Part shown: piece by piece, positions 9,034-16,875 of the stretch
Position numbering within the stretch: position 1 is the first letter of the stretch
Layout: every line of letters begins with the position of its first letter
Origin: RHLJ01 sp965222205
GTDB taxonomy: Bacteria > Bacteroidota > Rhodothermia > Balneolales > Balneolaceae
Length of the DNA stretch: 64,000 bases
Assembly (NCBI GenBank): GCA_965222205.1
Contig: OZ244932.1
Span: 2,976,001 to 3,040,000, forward strand
Direction: 5' to 3'
Notes under the pieces: generated by a model
The model's database searches: none
What the model saw: only the letters and a program-made list of their open reading frames with translations
What the model was told of the DNA's origin: nothing
Position numbers and translations under genes: made by a program

Positions 9034-9507
9034 TCACTTTTTATTTACTATACACTTAGCATTATGCTTAACCGGAAAATTACAGGAGTTTGCAATAAAG
9101 CACATCTGGTTCGCCTTATGATGAATGGAATCGAGTTTAGCTGCCATTCGTTCCTCAGTAACTGTTACTTCCGGATGTAGCACTACTTTGGTAAACCTTC
9201 CACTTCCGTTTTTTTCTTCCTGCATGATTCCGGTAGCCTTATCCATGTAATCAATAACTATCACTCCTTCCACAGAACATAAATGCAGAAACCAGAGCAT
9301 GTGACAGGATGAAAGTGAAGCCAGAAAAAGCTCTTCGGGATTATGTTTTGATGGATCACCTTGAAATGAAGGATCTGAAGAAGCTTCAATAACTGCTTTA
9401 CTATTTATCTTTATAGAATGACTCCGTTCATAGCTTTTATACCCGGAAGTCCCTTCCCCCAGATTCCCTGTCCATTCAATTGTTGCTTGATAGTTATGTT
9501 CTTTCAT
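9034..9507 (-). CDS. OsmC-family peroxiredoxin
   Basis: OsmC/Ohr-type protein of 157 aa, the family that detoxifies organic hydroperoxides with two cysteines. The first is Cys68 in 'LASLSSCHMLWFL', the second about Cys142 in 'IANSCNFPVKHNAK' (the usual place of the CP-x-x-x-S motif). The segment 'GDPSKHNPEELF' is the standard OsmC pattern. It lies divergently from the small gene at 9549. Together with the Bcp protein upstream this makes a short peroxide-defence neighbourhood, although the two are separated by about 250 bp with no gene. Confidence 0.9.
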   Translation of the reverse strand: MKEHNYQATIEWTGNLGEGTSGYKSYERSHSIKINSKAVIEASSDPSFQGDPSKHNPEELFLASLSSCHMLWFLHLCSVEGVIVIDYMDKATGIMQEEKNGSGRFTKVVLHPEVTVTEERMAAKLDSIHHKANQMCFIANSCNFPVKHNAKCIVNKK

Positions 9508-9548
9508 TGTTATTTACTTGAAGCTTTGAAACTAACTAATTCAAGAAT

Positions 9549-9779
9549 ATGAAAGATTATTCTCAATACCATTATATGGAACTATACGATATGTTAAATC
9601 ATATCAACCCATATAAATATCCGGAACGAATTAAGGAAGTAGAGAAAGAAATTGAGCAAAGAAAAGAGCTAGGAGAGGTTCCTCAACAATTAGTCCCTAC
9701 GATTGATTGGAGCCCATTGAAGTTTTGGAAAAGGAAAAAAAAGTCGCTTGTTACAGATGCTGAATCAAGTTCAGCATGA
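9549..9779 (+). CDS. Small hypothetical protein (76 aa), C-terminus in a repeat
   Basis: Residues 6-40 (YHYMELYDMLNHINPYKYP, then ERIKEVEKEIEQR) match a recurring helical signature seen at the N-terminus of many small bacterial proteins (L..mL..Id...YPeR...i..Ei..R); function unknown. A basic stretch (KFWKRKKKS) follows, and the final residues DAESSSA are encoded by the palindrome TGCTGAA..TTCAGCA at 9758-9776, whose trailing bases supply the TGA stop. The reading frame has therefore probably been truncated or extended by the repeat. Confidence 0.6.
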   Translation: MKDYSQYHYMELYDMLNHINPYKYPERIKEVEKEIEQRKELGEVPQQLVPTIDWSPLKFWKRKKKSLVTDAESSSA

Positions 9780-9783
9780 CAAC
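9756..9783. repeat. REP-like palindrome (agatgctgaa..ttcagcatgaca)
   Basis: TGCTGAA (9758-9764) pairs with TTCAGCA (9770-9776). The same element with flanking 'caga' and 'tgacagctt'-like bases recurs at 22138-22163, and a G/C variant (TCCTGAA..TTCAGGA) occurs at 23211-23229. It is a dispersed palindromic family. Confidence 0.7.
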
Positions 9784-9790
9784 TTCTCTG

Positions 9791-9814
9791 CTCTGTCCCT
9801 CTGTCCCTCTGTCC
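9791..9814. repeat. Three tandem copies of CTCTGTCC
   Basis: The 8-base unit CTCTGTCC is repeated three times without change between the convergent ends of the small gene at 9549 and the Nudix gene. Its length could vary by slippage, but it lies outside both reading frames. Confidence 0.8.
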
Positions 9815-9815
9815 C

Positions 9816-10382
9816 TTAAGAATACTCACTCAATAAAAACTTAGCTACCGCAGCTACAACTAACGAGTGTTTTACTTCTCCTCTCCCCACCATATCCAAA
9901 AACTCAACCAAAGGCATTACATGCACATGAATGCGCTCGTTTCCATCCAATAATTGCTCAGAGGTTTTTGCGCAGTTTCGAGCAAGAAAGGTATGTGTAT
10001 AGTTCGTCTGCATAGCCGGATTAGAACTTACATTTCCCAGATTGATCCATTCGTCAGAAGAGTACCCGGTTTCCTCCAGAAGTTCTCTCTTCGAAGTTTC
10101 AAGCGGACTTTCTCCGGGATCACATACTCCTCCTGGTAACTCCAGTGTGGGTTTCTCAATTCCATACCGGTATTGTTCTACCAGTACGATTTCGTTCTCA
10201 CGAGTCAGGGCAATTACATTTATCCAATCCGGAGCGTCCAGAACAGAAAAGGTTGCGGAATGATCTTCCGATTCAATCTTCATATCCCGTTTTAAAACCT
10301 TGAAGATATTCGTCGTATATTCCACCCGTTCATCGGTGGTTACCCACGGTTCGATGGTATATTTAAATGATTTTTTACCCAT
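9816..10382 (-). CDS. Nudix hydrolase, ADP-ribose pyrophosphatase-like
   Basis: A 188-aa Nudix enzyme, probably cleaving ADP-ribose or related nucleotide sugars to AMP and ribose 5-phosphate. The Nudix box runs from about residue 85 to 107 (GVCDPGESPLETSKRELLEE then TGY), with the catalytic REXXEE glutamates intact. The preceding 'VALVEQYRYG'-like strand (IVLVEQYRYGIEKPTLELPG) is typical of the ADP-ribose clade. The start ATG (10382) shares bases with the divergent amn start (CATG at 10380-10383), so promoters must lie inside the opposite reading frames. Confidence 0.9.
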   Translation of the reverse strand: MGKKSFKYTIEPWVTTDERVEYTTNIFKVLKRDMKIESEDHSATFSVLDAPDWINVIALTRENEIVLVEQYRYGIEKPTLELPGGVCDPGESPLETSKRELLEETGYSSDEWINLGNVSSNPAMQTNYTHTFLARNCAKTSEQLLDGNERIHVHVMPLVEFLDMVGRGEVKHSLVVAAVAKFLLSEYS

Positions 10383-11565
10383 GTCTGATTTAATGCACTT
10401 AGTTCACTCTGATTTCACTTCTCCCGAAGAACTCGCCAAAGCTACGGAAAAAGCCTGCGACCTGATGGAAAAAATTTATGCCAAAGGCATGTATCCAAAG
10501 ATGATCGTCCACAGAGAATACTCAGATCACAATCCGAATATTAAAGGGGAGATGGCTCAGCCTAAAGCATTTCGTTGGTATTTAAAACGTGAGATTAAAC
10601 GACTAATCTCGAAGAAAGCAGATCTGGAAATAAAACCTTCTCGTCCGGTTATCCCATTGAATGACCCAAAGCTGATGGACCATACCGATGAGGAAGAATG
10701 GGATTTCACCAAAAAGAAAATGTTTCTGTTTTCTCCTGAACGGGTTGATATCTCATTAAACCGACTTTCTCATTATACGGGGACCGATCCATGTGATTTC
10801 CAGCGATACATCCTGTTCACAAATTACGCTATGCATGTGGAAGTATTTCTTGATAAATATCCGGATTGTGTAAAACCCAGTCGCGAAGGGGTTCAGATGC
10901 CTGCCTATCACTATAAACTTGATGATAACAGCGGGATTACGCTCATCAATATTGGTGTTGGCCCATCTAACGCAAAAACAATTACCGATCATGTTGCCGT
11001 ACTCCGACCTGATGCCATGATTATGGTTGGTCATTGCGGAGGACTTCGAAATCACCAGGAAATTGGAGATTTTGTACTGGCCAATAGTTACTTCCGTGAT
11101 GATAAAATACTGGACGAACTGTTTCCGATTGGAAATCCTGTAATTCCCAATTACTTGCTCAATCTATATTTAAAAGAGGCACTAGACTCTCATGGTCTAC
11201 AACATCGGATTGGGACGGTATTTACTACCGGAAACCGAAACTGGGAGTTTTCCGCAAAACATACGGTCCAGCAGATTCACCAAAGTCGCAGTTTAGCCGT
11301 CGATATGGAATCAGCAACAGTTGCTACAAACGGATTCAGATACCGTGTTCCACATGCTACTCTTCTTTCGGTAAGTGACAAGCCCTTGCATGGTAAACCA
11401 AAATTGACAGATGCAGCTCAGAAATTTTATCAAAACTCGAAAGAACTTCATCTTCAAATCGTTATTGATACGATTAAGCTCGTTAAGGCAAACTTCCCAA
11501 ATGGACTCCCAAATTCAAGCATTCGTGCATTCAACGAACCATTGATGGGCGCCGGAGGAGATTAG
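10381..11565 (+). CDS. amn: AMP nucleosidase
   Basis: Converts AMP to adenine and ribose 5-phosphate. The product is 394 aa if started at ATG 10381 (MSDLMHLVHS); a longer frame from 10300 would run through the Nudix gene and is rejected. The N-terminal half carries the Amn-specific region; the C-terminal half is the nucleoside phosphorylase fold with 'INIGVGPSNAKTITDH', 'MVGHCGGLRNHQEIGDFVLA' and 'AVDMESATVATNGF', where the DMES acid contacts the ribose. Pairing with an ADP-ribose Nudix enzyme, which yields AMP, suggests a shared salvage role. Confidence 0.95.
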   Translation: MSDLMHLVHSDFTSPEELAKATEKACDLMEKIYAKGMYPKMIVHREYSDHNPNIKGEMAQPKAFRWYLKREIKRLISKKADLEIKPSRPVIPLNDPKLMDHTDEEEWDFTKKKMFLFSPERVDISLNRLSHYTGTDPCDFQRYILFTNYAMHVEVFLDKYPDCVKPSREGVQMPAYHYKLDDNSGITLINIGVGPSNAKTITDHVAVLRPDAMIMVGHCGGLRNHQEIGDFVLANSYFRDDKILDELFPIGNPVIPNYLLNLYLKEALDSHGLQHRIGTVFTTGNRNWEFSAKHTVQQIHQSRSLAVDMESATVATNGFRYRVPHATLLSVSDKPLHGKPKLTDAAQKFYQNSKELHLQIVIDTIKLVKANFPNGLPNSSIRAFNEPLMGAGGD

Positions 11566-11670
11566 TAACATCGAACTCTGAACAAGGAACATCGAAGTTC
11601 AATATTTAAAAAGTTTTGTAAGGAATTCATTTCTCTCCGGTCTTACATGTAAAAAATATGTGAGGCAACT

Positions 11671-12393
11671 ATGAATTTTACTATCGAAACTTTCTCTCCT
11701 GAAGATTTTCTAAACCGCTCGGTAAAGGATATGCGTCCAGACGAGCAGCCCCGGGAAAAACTGATGAAATATGGCGCGGGTTCACTTTCTGACTCAGAAC
11801 TGCTCGCCATTCTTCTTCGAACCGGAACCAAAAAGCTGAATGTGCTTGAAACCTCCAAAGCGTTACTCGATCATTTTGGAGGATTGCATGCGCTCATCAA
11901 AAGAGAGTGGACAGAACTTCGTGTAATTCCCGGAATCGCAAAAGTGAAAGCAATCACTCTGGAAGCCGCCTTTGAGCTAGCCCGACGAATTCAAGTTGCC
12001 GGACTTGGGGAAGAAATTCAGGTTACCAGTCCTGAAGATGCAGCAGCTTTCTTTGGGCCCAAAATGCGGCACCTGAACAAAGAAGTATTTATGGTCGCCT
12101 TTCTCAATAACAAGAAAGTGATGACCGGTTTTCAGCAAATAAGCTCCGGCGGAAGCAATGCCACCATTGTAGAGCCCGCAGAGGTGCTGAGGCAGGCGAT
12201 CATCCATCAAGCTAATTCCATTATTCTGGTTCACAACCATCCTTCAGGAAGAAACGAAGCTTCCACAGCCGACATCAACCTTACCAAACGAATCGCCGAA
12301 TCCGGAAAACTGCTGGGTATTCCTGTAGAAGATCATATCATTATTGCAGGGTATGAGTTTGTATCACTGCGCACAGAGCGCTTGTTTAATTGA
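11671..12393 (+). CDS. radC: RadC-family JAB/MPN protein
   Basis: A 240-aa RadC family member. Residues 18-110 are the helix-hairpin-helix UPF0758 part ('LREKLMKYGAGSLSDSELLA'-type pattern), residues 115-238 the JAB1/MPN metalloprotease-like domain. The metal ligands are His188, His190 and Asp201 in 'VHNHPSG' and 'ASTAD', with Glu138 upstream. The name is historical; a repair role for chromosomal RadC is not firmly established. It stands alone, about 100 bp after amn and just before the stem-flanked four-helix-bundle gene. Confidence 0.93.
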   Translation: MNFTIETFSPEDFLNRSVKDMRPDEQPREKLMKYGAGSLSDSELLAILLRTGTKKLNVLETSKALLDHFGGLHALIKREWTELRVIPGIAKVKAITLEAAFELARRIQVAGLGEEIQVTSPEDAAAFFGPKMRHLNKEVFMVAFLNNKKVMTGFQQISSGGSNATIVEPAEVLRQAIIHQANSIILVHNHPSGRNEASTADINLTKRIAESGKLLGIPVEDHIIIAGYEFVSLRTERLFN

Positions 12394-12403
12394 TTAATTA
12401 AAA

Positions 12404-12814
12404 ATTAGGAATAGTTGAATTAGGAATATGAAAGAAGGGAACGTTGTTCAGGTTAAGAGTTATGAATTTGCTTTGCGGGTTATAAAGTTAAATCGTTTCC
12501 TAGTTGAGAATTACAATGAATATGATATCTCCAGACAGATTTTGAGATCCGGCACATCAATTGGAGCTAATATTGAGGAGGCAATTGGTGGAACAACTAA
12601 GAAAGACTTCAAATACAAACTCAGCATTTCTTATCGGGAAGCAAGAGAATCTCATTTCTGGATTCGGTTATTACGAGATTCAGAATACATATCTAAAGAT
12701 CAGGCTGGTTCCCTTCTGAAAGATTGTGATGAATTACTAAAAATCCTCGGCTCAATTATCAAAACAACTAAAAAATCACTTTGAGACTTTATTCCTAATT
12801 CAACTATTCCTAAT
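12404..12814. repeat. Perfect 25-bp terminal inverted repeats framing a gene
   Basis: Bases 12404-12428 (ATTAGGAATAGTTGAATTAG...) are the exact reverse complement of 12790-12814. The 361 bp between them hold essentially only the four-helix-bundle gene, whose ATG begins on the last base of the left arm; the right arm starts 6 bases after the stop. The arms themselves consist of repeated ATTAGGAATA-like units. In RNA the whole unit would fold into a long stem with the gene in the loop. Confidence 0.85.
12428..12784 (+). CDS. Four-helix bundle protein (S23/IVP family)
   Basis: 118-aa protein of the family first seen inside 23S rRNA intervening sequences and later in diversity-generating retroelements (Avd). 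Typical features are 'AxxVIKLNRFL', 'SRQILRSGTSIGANIEEAIG', 'KDFKYKLSISYREARESHFW' and the C-terminal 'DELLKILGSIIKTTKK'. It is predicted to form a basic four-helix bundle that binds nucleic acid. Here it lies in neither an rRNA gene nor beside a reverse transcriptase, but between radC and argS, bracketed by perfect inverted repeats. Biological role unknown. Confidence 0.9.
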   Translation: MKEGNVVQVKSYEFALRVIKLNRFLVENYNEYDISRQILRSGTSIGANIEEAIGGTTKKDFKYKLSISYREARESHFWIRLLRDSEYISKDQAGSLLKDCDELLKILGSIIKTTKKSL

Positions 12815-12859
12815 TCCTAATTGTTTTATCTTATACGGAATTCTGAAACAAACCCCCGA

Positions 12860-14485
12860 ATGAACAACTACCTCGAAGAGATATTATCCGCCTCGCTGGC
12901 GCAATTTGAATTAGAAGAAACTCCTGAAATACATCTGGAAGCTCCGAAAGTAGAAAGTCATGGTGATGCTTCTACCAATATCGCGATGATGCTTGCAAAA
13001 CCTTTGCGAAACAATCCCCGTGCGATTGCTCAACAAATTGTAGATGGTCTGAAGTATGATGAAGCCAAAATCTCTTCGGTGGAAATAGCCGGCCCCGGAT
13101 TTATCAATTTTCGTTTCGCTGAAGATTACTTGTACGATGAACTCGCTTCCATTATTGAGAAAGGAGTTGATTTCGGAAAGACAGATTCTCAAAAAGGGAA
13201 GAAGATCCAGATTGAGTTTGTGAGTGCTAATCCTACAGGGCCATTAACTGTTGGGCATGGAAGAAATGCCGTTCTTGGCGATACCGTTGCCCGACTCATG
13301 GAATGGACCGGTGCAGAGGTAGATCGCGAGTATTACTTCAATAATGCGGGCCGACAAATGCGTGTGCTTGGTCAAAGCGTTCAGGCTCGTTATTTAGAAG
13401 AATTGGGAAAAGAATCGGACTTTCCTGAAGGTGGTTATGAAGGTGAATACATCAGGGATATTGCCAAAGAACTAATTGATGAACAAGGAGAAGATCTGGT
13501 TGATGCCACGTGGACTCCCTTCAAAGAAAAAGCAGAAGTAGCCATTTTCAAGGATATAAGTACAACACTGGATCGAATGAAAATCCACATGGATAATCAT
13601 TTTAACGAGCAAAGTTTGTATGATAGCGGTGATATTGATTCTGTTATAAAACGGCTGGACGAACTCGGGCTCATCAAAAAAGAAGATGGAGCAACCTGGT
13701 TCAAAACTACCGAGTTTGGTAAAGAGAAAGACACCGTGCTCATAAAAAGTACCGGCGAGCCCACCTACCGACTTCCTGACATCGCATATCATGCAAACAA
13801 GCTGGATCGCGGTTATGACCTCTGCATTGATATTTTTGGAGCTGATCATATTGCGACCTATCCGGATGTCCTATCCGGTATCTCTGCATTAGGTTACGAT
13901 ACTGATAAAGTAGATGTGATCGTATATCAGTTTGTGACTATTGTAAAAGATGGTCAGCCTTTTAAGATGAGTACCCGAAAAGCCAATTTCGTGACCCTTG
14001 ATGACTTGATGACTGAAGTTGGCCCGGATGTAACCCGGTTTTTCTTTTTGATGCGCTCACCGAACACTCATTTAGAATTTGATATTGCTCAAGCTAAAGA
14101 AGCGGGGGAGAAAAACCCGGTATTCTATCTGCAATATGCTCATGCGCGGATTTTCAGCATTCTACGAAAAGCAGAAGAGCAATATTCTTTTGATAACGAT
14201 GTTCAGCTTAGTCTTTTAAAAGAAGATGCCGAGACTTCGCTCATCAAAATATTGTTTAAGTTTCCGGGAGCCATTCAAAGCGCCGCAGATGCTCGAGAGC
14301 CTCATCGTGTGATTAACTACCTGAATGATGTTGCTTCAGCATTTACAACCTTCTACCACGATTGCAGAATTATTGGGGTGGATGAAAATCTTGCTCAGGC
14401 TCGAATTGCATTGGCTAAAACTACCGCTCAGGTGCTTAAAAATGGATTAATAATTTTGGGGATTACCGCACCGGAAAGGATGTAG
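12860..14485 (+). CDS. argS: Arginyl-tRNA synthetase
   Basis: Class I aminoacyl-tRNA synthetase charging tRNA-Arg. The start at ATG 12860 (MNNYLEEI) gives 541 aa with the normal N-terminal Arg-tRNA-synthetase domain; an upstream in-frame start at 12821 would run through the inverted repeat region. The HIGH signature appears as 'VGHGRN' after 'SANPTGPLT', and the KMSKS position as 'FKMSTRKAN'. The C-terminal DALR anticodon-binding helices follow from about residue 425 ('PVFYLQYAHARIFSI'). The TonB-like lipoprotein gene begins 2 bases after its stop. Confidence 0.97.
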   Translation: MNNYLEEILSASLAQFELEETPEIHLEAPKVESHGDASTNIAMMLAKPLRNNPRAIAQQIVDGLKYDEAKISSVEIAGPGFINFRFAEDYLYDELASIIEKGVDFGKTDSQKGKKIQIEFVSANPTGPLTVGHGRNAVLGDTVARLMEWTGAEVDREYYFNNAGRQMRVLGQSVQARYLEELGKESDFPEGGYEGEYIRDIAKELIDEQGEDLVDATWTPFKEKAEVAIFKDISTTLDRMKIHMDNHFNEQSLYDSGDIDSVIKRLDELGLIKKEDGATWFKTTEFGKEKDTVLIKSTGEPTYRLPDIAYHANKLDRGYDLCIDIFGADHIATYPDVLSGISALGYDTDKVDVIVYQFVTIVKDGQPFKMSTRKANFVTLDDLMTEVGPDVTRFFFLMRSPNTHLEFDIAQAKEAGEKNPVFYLQYAHARIFSILRKAEEQYSFDNDVQLSLLKEDAETSLIKILFKFPGAIQSAADAREPHRVINYLNDVASAFTTFYHDCRIIGVDENLAQARIALAKTTAQVLKNGLIILGITAPERM

Positions 14486-14487
14486 TA

Positions 14488-14895
14488 ATGAAAAATCTTT
14501 GTCTTCTTTTATTCTCTATTCTTTTTATTCAATCCTGCGGGGTTTTTGAGAATGAGCAAAATCTTCACGTTTTAGACCCAAGTTGTGAAGAGGATTTTTT
14601 AGTCGTTGCTGAGAGCATGCCTCAGTTAATCGGCGGTCTTGCTGAGTTACAGCAAAGAGTAGTTTATCCTCAAGAAGCTATAGAAGCGGGAATTGAGGGA
14701 AGGGTAACGGTGCAATTTTTTGTAACAAAAGAAAGAACTGTCGCCTGTCCTAAGGTAATTCGTGGTATTGGCGGAGGTTGTGATGAAGCAGCAGTCAAGG
14801 CAGTAGAACAAGCTAAATTCCATCCGGGAATGCAACAAGACGAGCTTGTTCGAATTCAGTATTCACTTCCTATTGTATTTCGATTGCAGAATTAA
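14488..14895 (+). CDS. TonB C-terminal domain lipoprotein
   Basis: A 135-aa protein with a lipoprotein signal (FIQSC, modified Cys17) and a TonB C-terminal-like domain from about residue 45 to 133: 'PQLIGGLAELQQRVVYPQEA', 'GIEGRVTVQFFV' and 'AVKAVEQAKFHPG'. Unlike real TonB it has no N-terminal transmembrane energy-harvesting segment, so it probably does not couple to ExbBD; such stand-alone proteins are common in Bacteroidota and of unknown function. It is close behind argS and its stop overlaps the convergent methyltransferase stop by four bases. Confidence 0.85.
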   Translation: MKNLCLLLFSILFIQSCGVFENEQNLHVLDPSCEEDFLVVAESMPQLIGGLAELQQRVVYPQEAIEAGIEGRVTVQFFVTKERTVACPKVIRGIGGGCDEAAVKAVEQAKFHPGMQQDELVRIQYSLPIVFRLQN

Positions 14896-15698
14896 TCAGA
14901 TATCAACTTCGTAAAGCAAACAATCCCTCTCACCAACTGCTCAGCGACTTTAAATCCCGCCTGTTTGAAAAGTGTATTGCTTTCATCTTTTGTCCAGAAT
15001 TGAATTCCTCCTAAAGAAATCGATTCCTGAAGAAGCCGTCCATACCAGGCGTCGCTTTTTATCAGATGCATCACAAAAAATACTCCGTCCTGTTTTATCA
15101 CTCTTCGGGCTTCGTAAAGTACTTTTAGTTCTTCGGATAACTCATTCAGCGTTCCGCCCATTACAATACCATCGAAGGTTTTGCTGAAGAAAGGAATTTC
15201 TTTCCCATCAGCTCGGACCAAAAACATATCAGTTTCATCAGCTTCCGCTTTAAGACGAGCTTCCTCCAACATTTGAGAGGAGAAATCTAATGCTACAATT
15301 TCGGCTTCTTTTTGAGCCGCCTTTAGCGCACGGCCATATAATGCCGTTGAACATCCTAAATCCAGATACAATCCACCTGCTTTCGGAGCCGTCCATTCGA
15401 TCAGTAGCTCGTGTTCCTTTTCAATGGGGAAATCCTCACCAGAAAGAAGTGACAATGAACGTTTGCGCCAGATATCTTCATAAATAGAAGCAGTAAGCTT
15501 GAAGTGATTCGTACTTTGGGCGAGTGAACTGAACGCAGGTTCTTTTCCTAAAATGTCAATGATGTTATTCCTGACCTTATATTCATCGCCTTCCTGCGAG
15601 CAAACAGTGCCATTAAATGGCCTGGAAAGCTCGGCTACATCCTTTGGGACCTGGATGGTAGCTCGCTCATCAACCGGCGATCGTAATTCTAAATTCAT
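14892..15698 (-). CDS. Class I SAM-dependent methyltransferase
   Basis: A 268-aa methyltransferase of unknown substrate. Residues about 5-50 look like a Trm112-like leader (SRPFNGTVCSQEGDEYKVRN, then NIIDIL), and the Rossmann core begins with motif I 'YLDLGCSTALYG' (111-122). 'VALDFSSQMLEEA' is motif II, 'DGIVMGGTLNEL' motif IV, and 'VFFVMHLIKSD' motif V/VI. Before the R-M cassette inserted, this gene probably followed the SAM-hydrolase gene by about 53 bp in the dnaN transcription unit (see the 65-bp repeats). Confidence 0.85.
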   Translation of the reverse strand: MNLELRSPVDERATIQVPKDVAELSRPFNGTVCSQEGDEYKVRNNIIDILGKEPAFSSLAQSTNHFKLTASIYEDIWRKRSLSLLSGEDFPIEKEHELLIEWTAPKAGGLYLDLGCSTALYGRALKAAQKEAEIVALDFSSQMLEEARLKAEADETDMFLVRADGKEIPFFSKTFDGIVMGGTLNELSEELKVLYEARRVIKQDGVFFVMHLIKSDAWYGRLLQESISLGGIQFWTKDESNTLFKQAGFKVAEQLVRGIVCFTKLISD

Positions 15699-15755
15699 GT
15701 CCTTTCTGTTAGTTTGGAAACGGAGTACGCTTCATCAATCACAGTGTTTCGCTAC

Positions 15756-15820
15756 TTCTGCAGCACCAGCGATATCTGTGCACCTTTGTCAACACTTAAC
15801 ATCTTCGCAGCATTTCCTTT
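15756..15820. repeat. 65-bp direct repeat, copy A
   Basis: Identical over 65 bases to 18690-18754. Read on the minus strand it encodes codons 243-263 (plus two bases) of the SAM-hydroxide adenosyltransferase, then continues AAG-TAG, a complete but headless 3' end of that gene. It is a duplicated target left on the far side of the R-M cassette. Confidence 0.95.
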
Positions 15821-16872
15821 TAAAGGCTGCTCAAAACCTGATCAATTTCTTTTTTAGAAACTTTATTCAGTTGAGCTAGATTTTGAGAAGTTAGTTTTTT
15901 CCACTGGTCAATTTTCTTTCTTTCAGTTGTTTTAATTTCCCAAAAATAACTGAGTTCCTCACTTGATGTTTGAATTATTATATCCCTTATTTCCTTAAAA
16001 CTAGATATAATATTGATTAAGCTTCTGGGTACATTTTTATACATTTTCCCATTTACTGTATAATCTTCTTGACCACCAGCAGTAAATGGATCTCTTACAT
16101 TTGGGCAAATCACAGACTCTTTTGTAACTAACCATGTAGTAACATTTTGAAACTTATTAGGACTTTTTCCAAATAACTCAGGAAAATAAACCATCGCTTT
16201 GTTCTTTAAGTCTTGTTTTTTCTCTTTAGACAGATTCCCCCAATATTTAAGAACAACATTCTGCGACTCTTCGTCATTTTGGTTTATCCACCAGAGTTTA
16301 TCCCCCTTTTTTAACGTACTCCTGTAGTAATCAATCATTGGCCCTATTGGGTTTTCACTTTCCCGTAAAGCTTCATATGGAATCTCAATTTTATCAAAAA
16401 TAGTTTCGCCTTTACTCAAATTCATATCTATCAAATAGCGAGGAGAGTGAGTTACAACTACTTCTGCTAGGCAGTCTTCATACGGTCTAAACTTAAACTC
16501 TATTGGGTCTGATAGCTTTCCAAAGAACATATAGATCCTTTCGGCATTTTTATCTCTTCTAGACTCAAGGACACTATTTCCAGTAGTTCTCCAATGATTT
16601 TTGTTTGTGGTTTTAACCTCAATTCCATAAAAGTCATTAACAATTATATCAGGAAAATCTTGAGATGATGTAATTCTAATTGAATTCTCAAAAGCCGTCC
16701 CTTTAGAATTATTTCTTAAAATGTCTGCAAGGTATGGTTCAAATCGAATCCCACCTAAACCAAGAATTTTGTTCGGCGTTTTAGAAGCCAAATCATCAAG
16801 CTCCTGCTTTGATACAATAAGTAATTGCTCAAACTCCTTTTTGTGTGGTTCTGGATTTGATGAATAAATCAT
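15820..16872 (-). CDS. Type II restriction endonuclease, PD-(D/E)XK
   Basis: A 350-aa protein assigned as the restriction enzyme from position and motif: 'DFPDIIVNDFYGIEVKTT' supplies Asp75 and Glu85-Val-Lys87 of a PD-(D/E)XK nuclease site, with Glu46 as a possible extra ligand. It lies 3 bp downstream of the C5 methylase gene on the same strand, and its stop codon ends exactly at the inner edge of the 65-bp repeat. The recognition sequence cannot be read from the protein. The gene is markedly more AT-rich than argS or dnaN, consistent with transfer. Confidence 0.85.
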   Translation of the reverse strand: MIYSSNPEPHKKEFEQLLIVSKQELDDLASKTPNKILGLGGIRFEPYLADILRNNSKGTAFENSIRITSSQDFPDIIVNDFYGIEVKTTNKNHWRTTGNSVLESRRDKNAERIYMFFGKLSDPIEFKFRPYEDCLAEVVVTHSPRYLIDMNLSKGETIFDKIEIPYEALRESENPIGPMIDYYRSTLKKGDKLWWINQNDEESQNVVLKYWGNLSKEKKQDLKNKAMVYFPELFGKSPNKFQNVTTWLVTKESVICPNVRDPFTAGGQEDYTVNGKMYKNVPRSLINIISSFKEIRDIIIQTSSEELSYFWEIKTTERKKIDQWKKLTSQNLAQLNKVSKKEIDQVLSSL

Positions 16873-16875
16873 GAT

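Noticed and set aside
10300..10380. Longer AMP nucleosidase starting at 10300
   Set aside because: The extra 27 residues are antisense to the conserved N-terminus of the Nudix gene and do not look like Amn; ATG 10381 is better.
12428..12784. Four-helix-bundle gene as Avd of a diversity-generating retroelement
   Set aside because: No reverse transcriptase, template repeat or variable repeat was found nearby.
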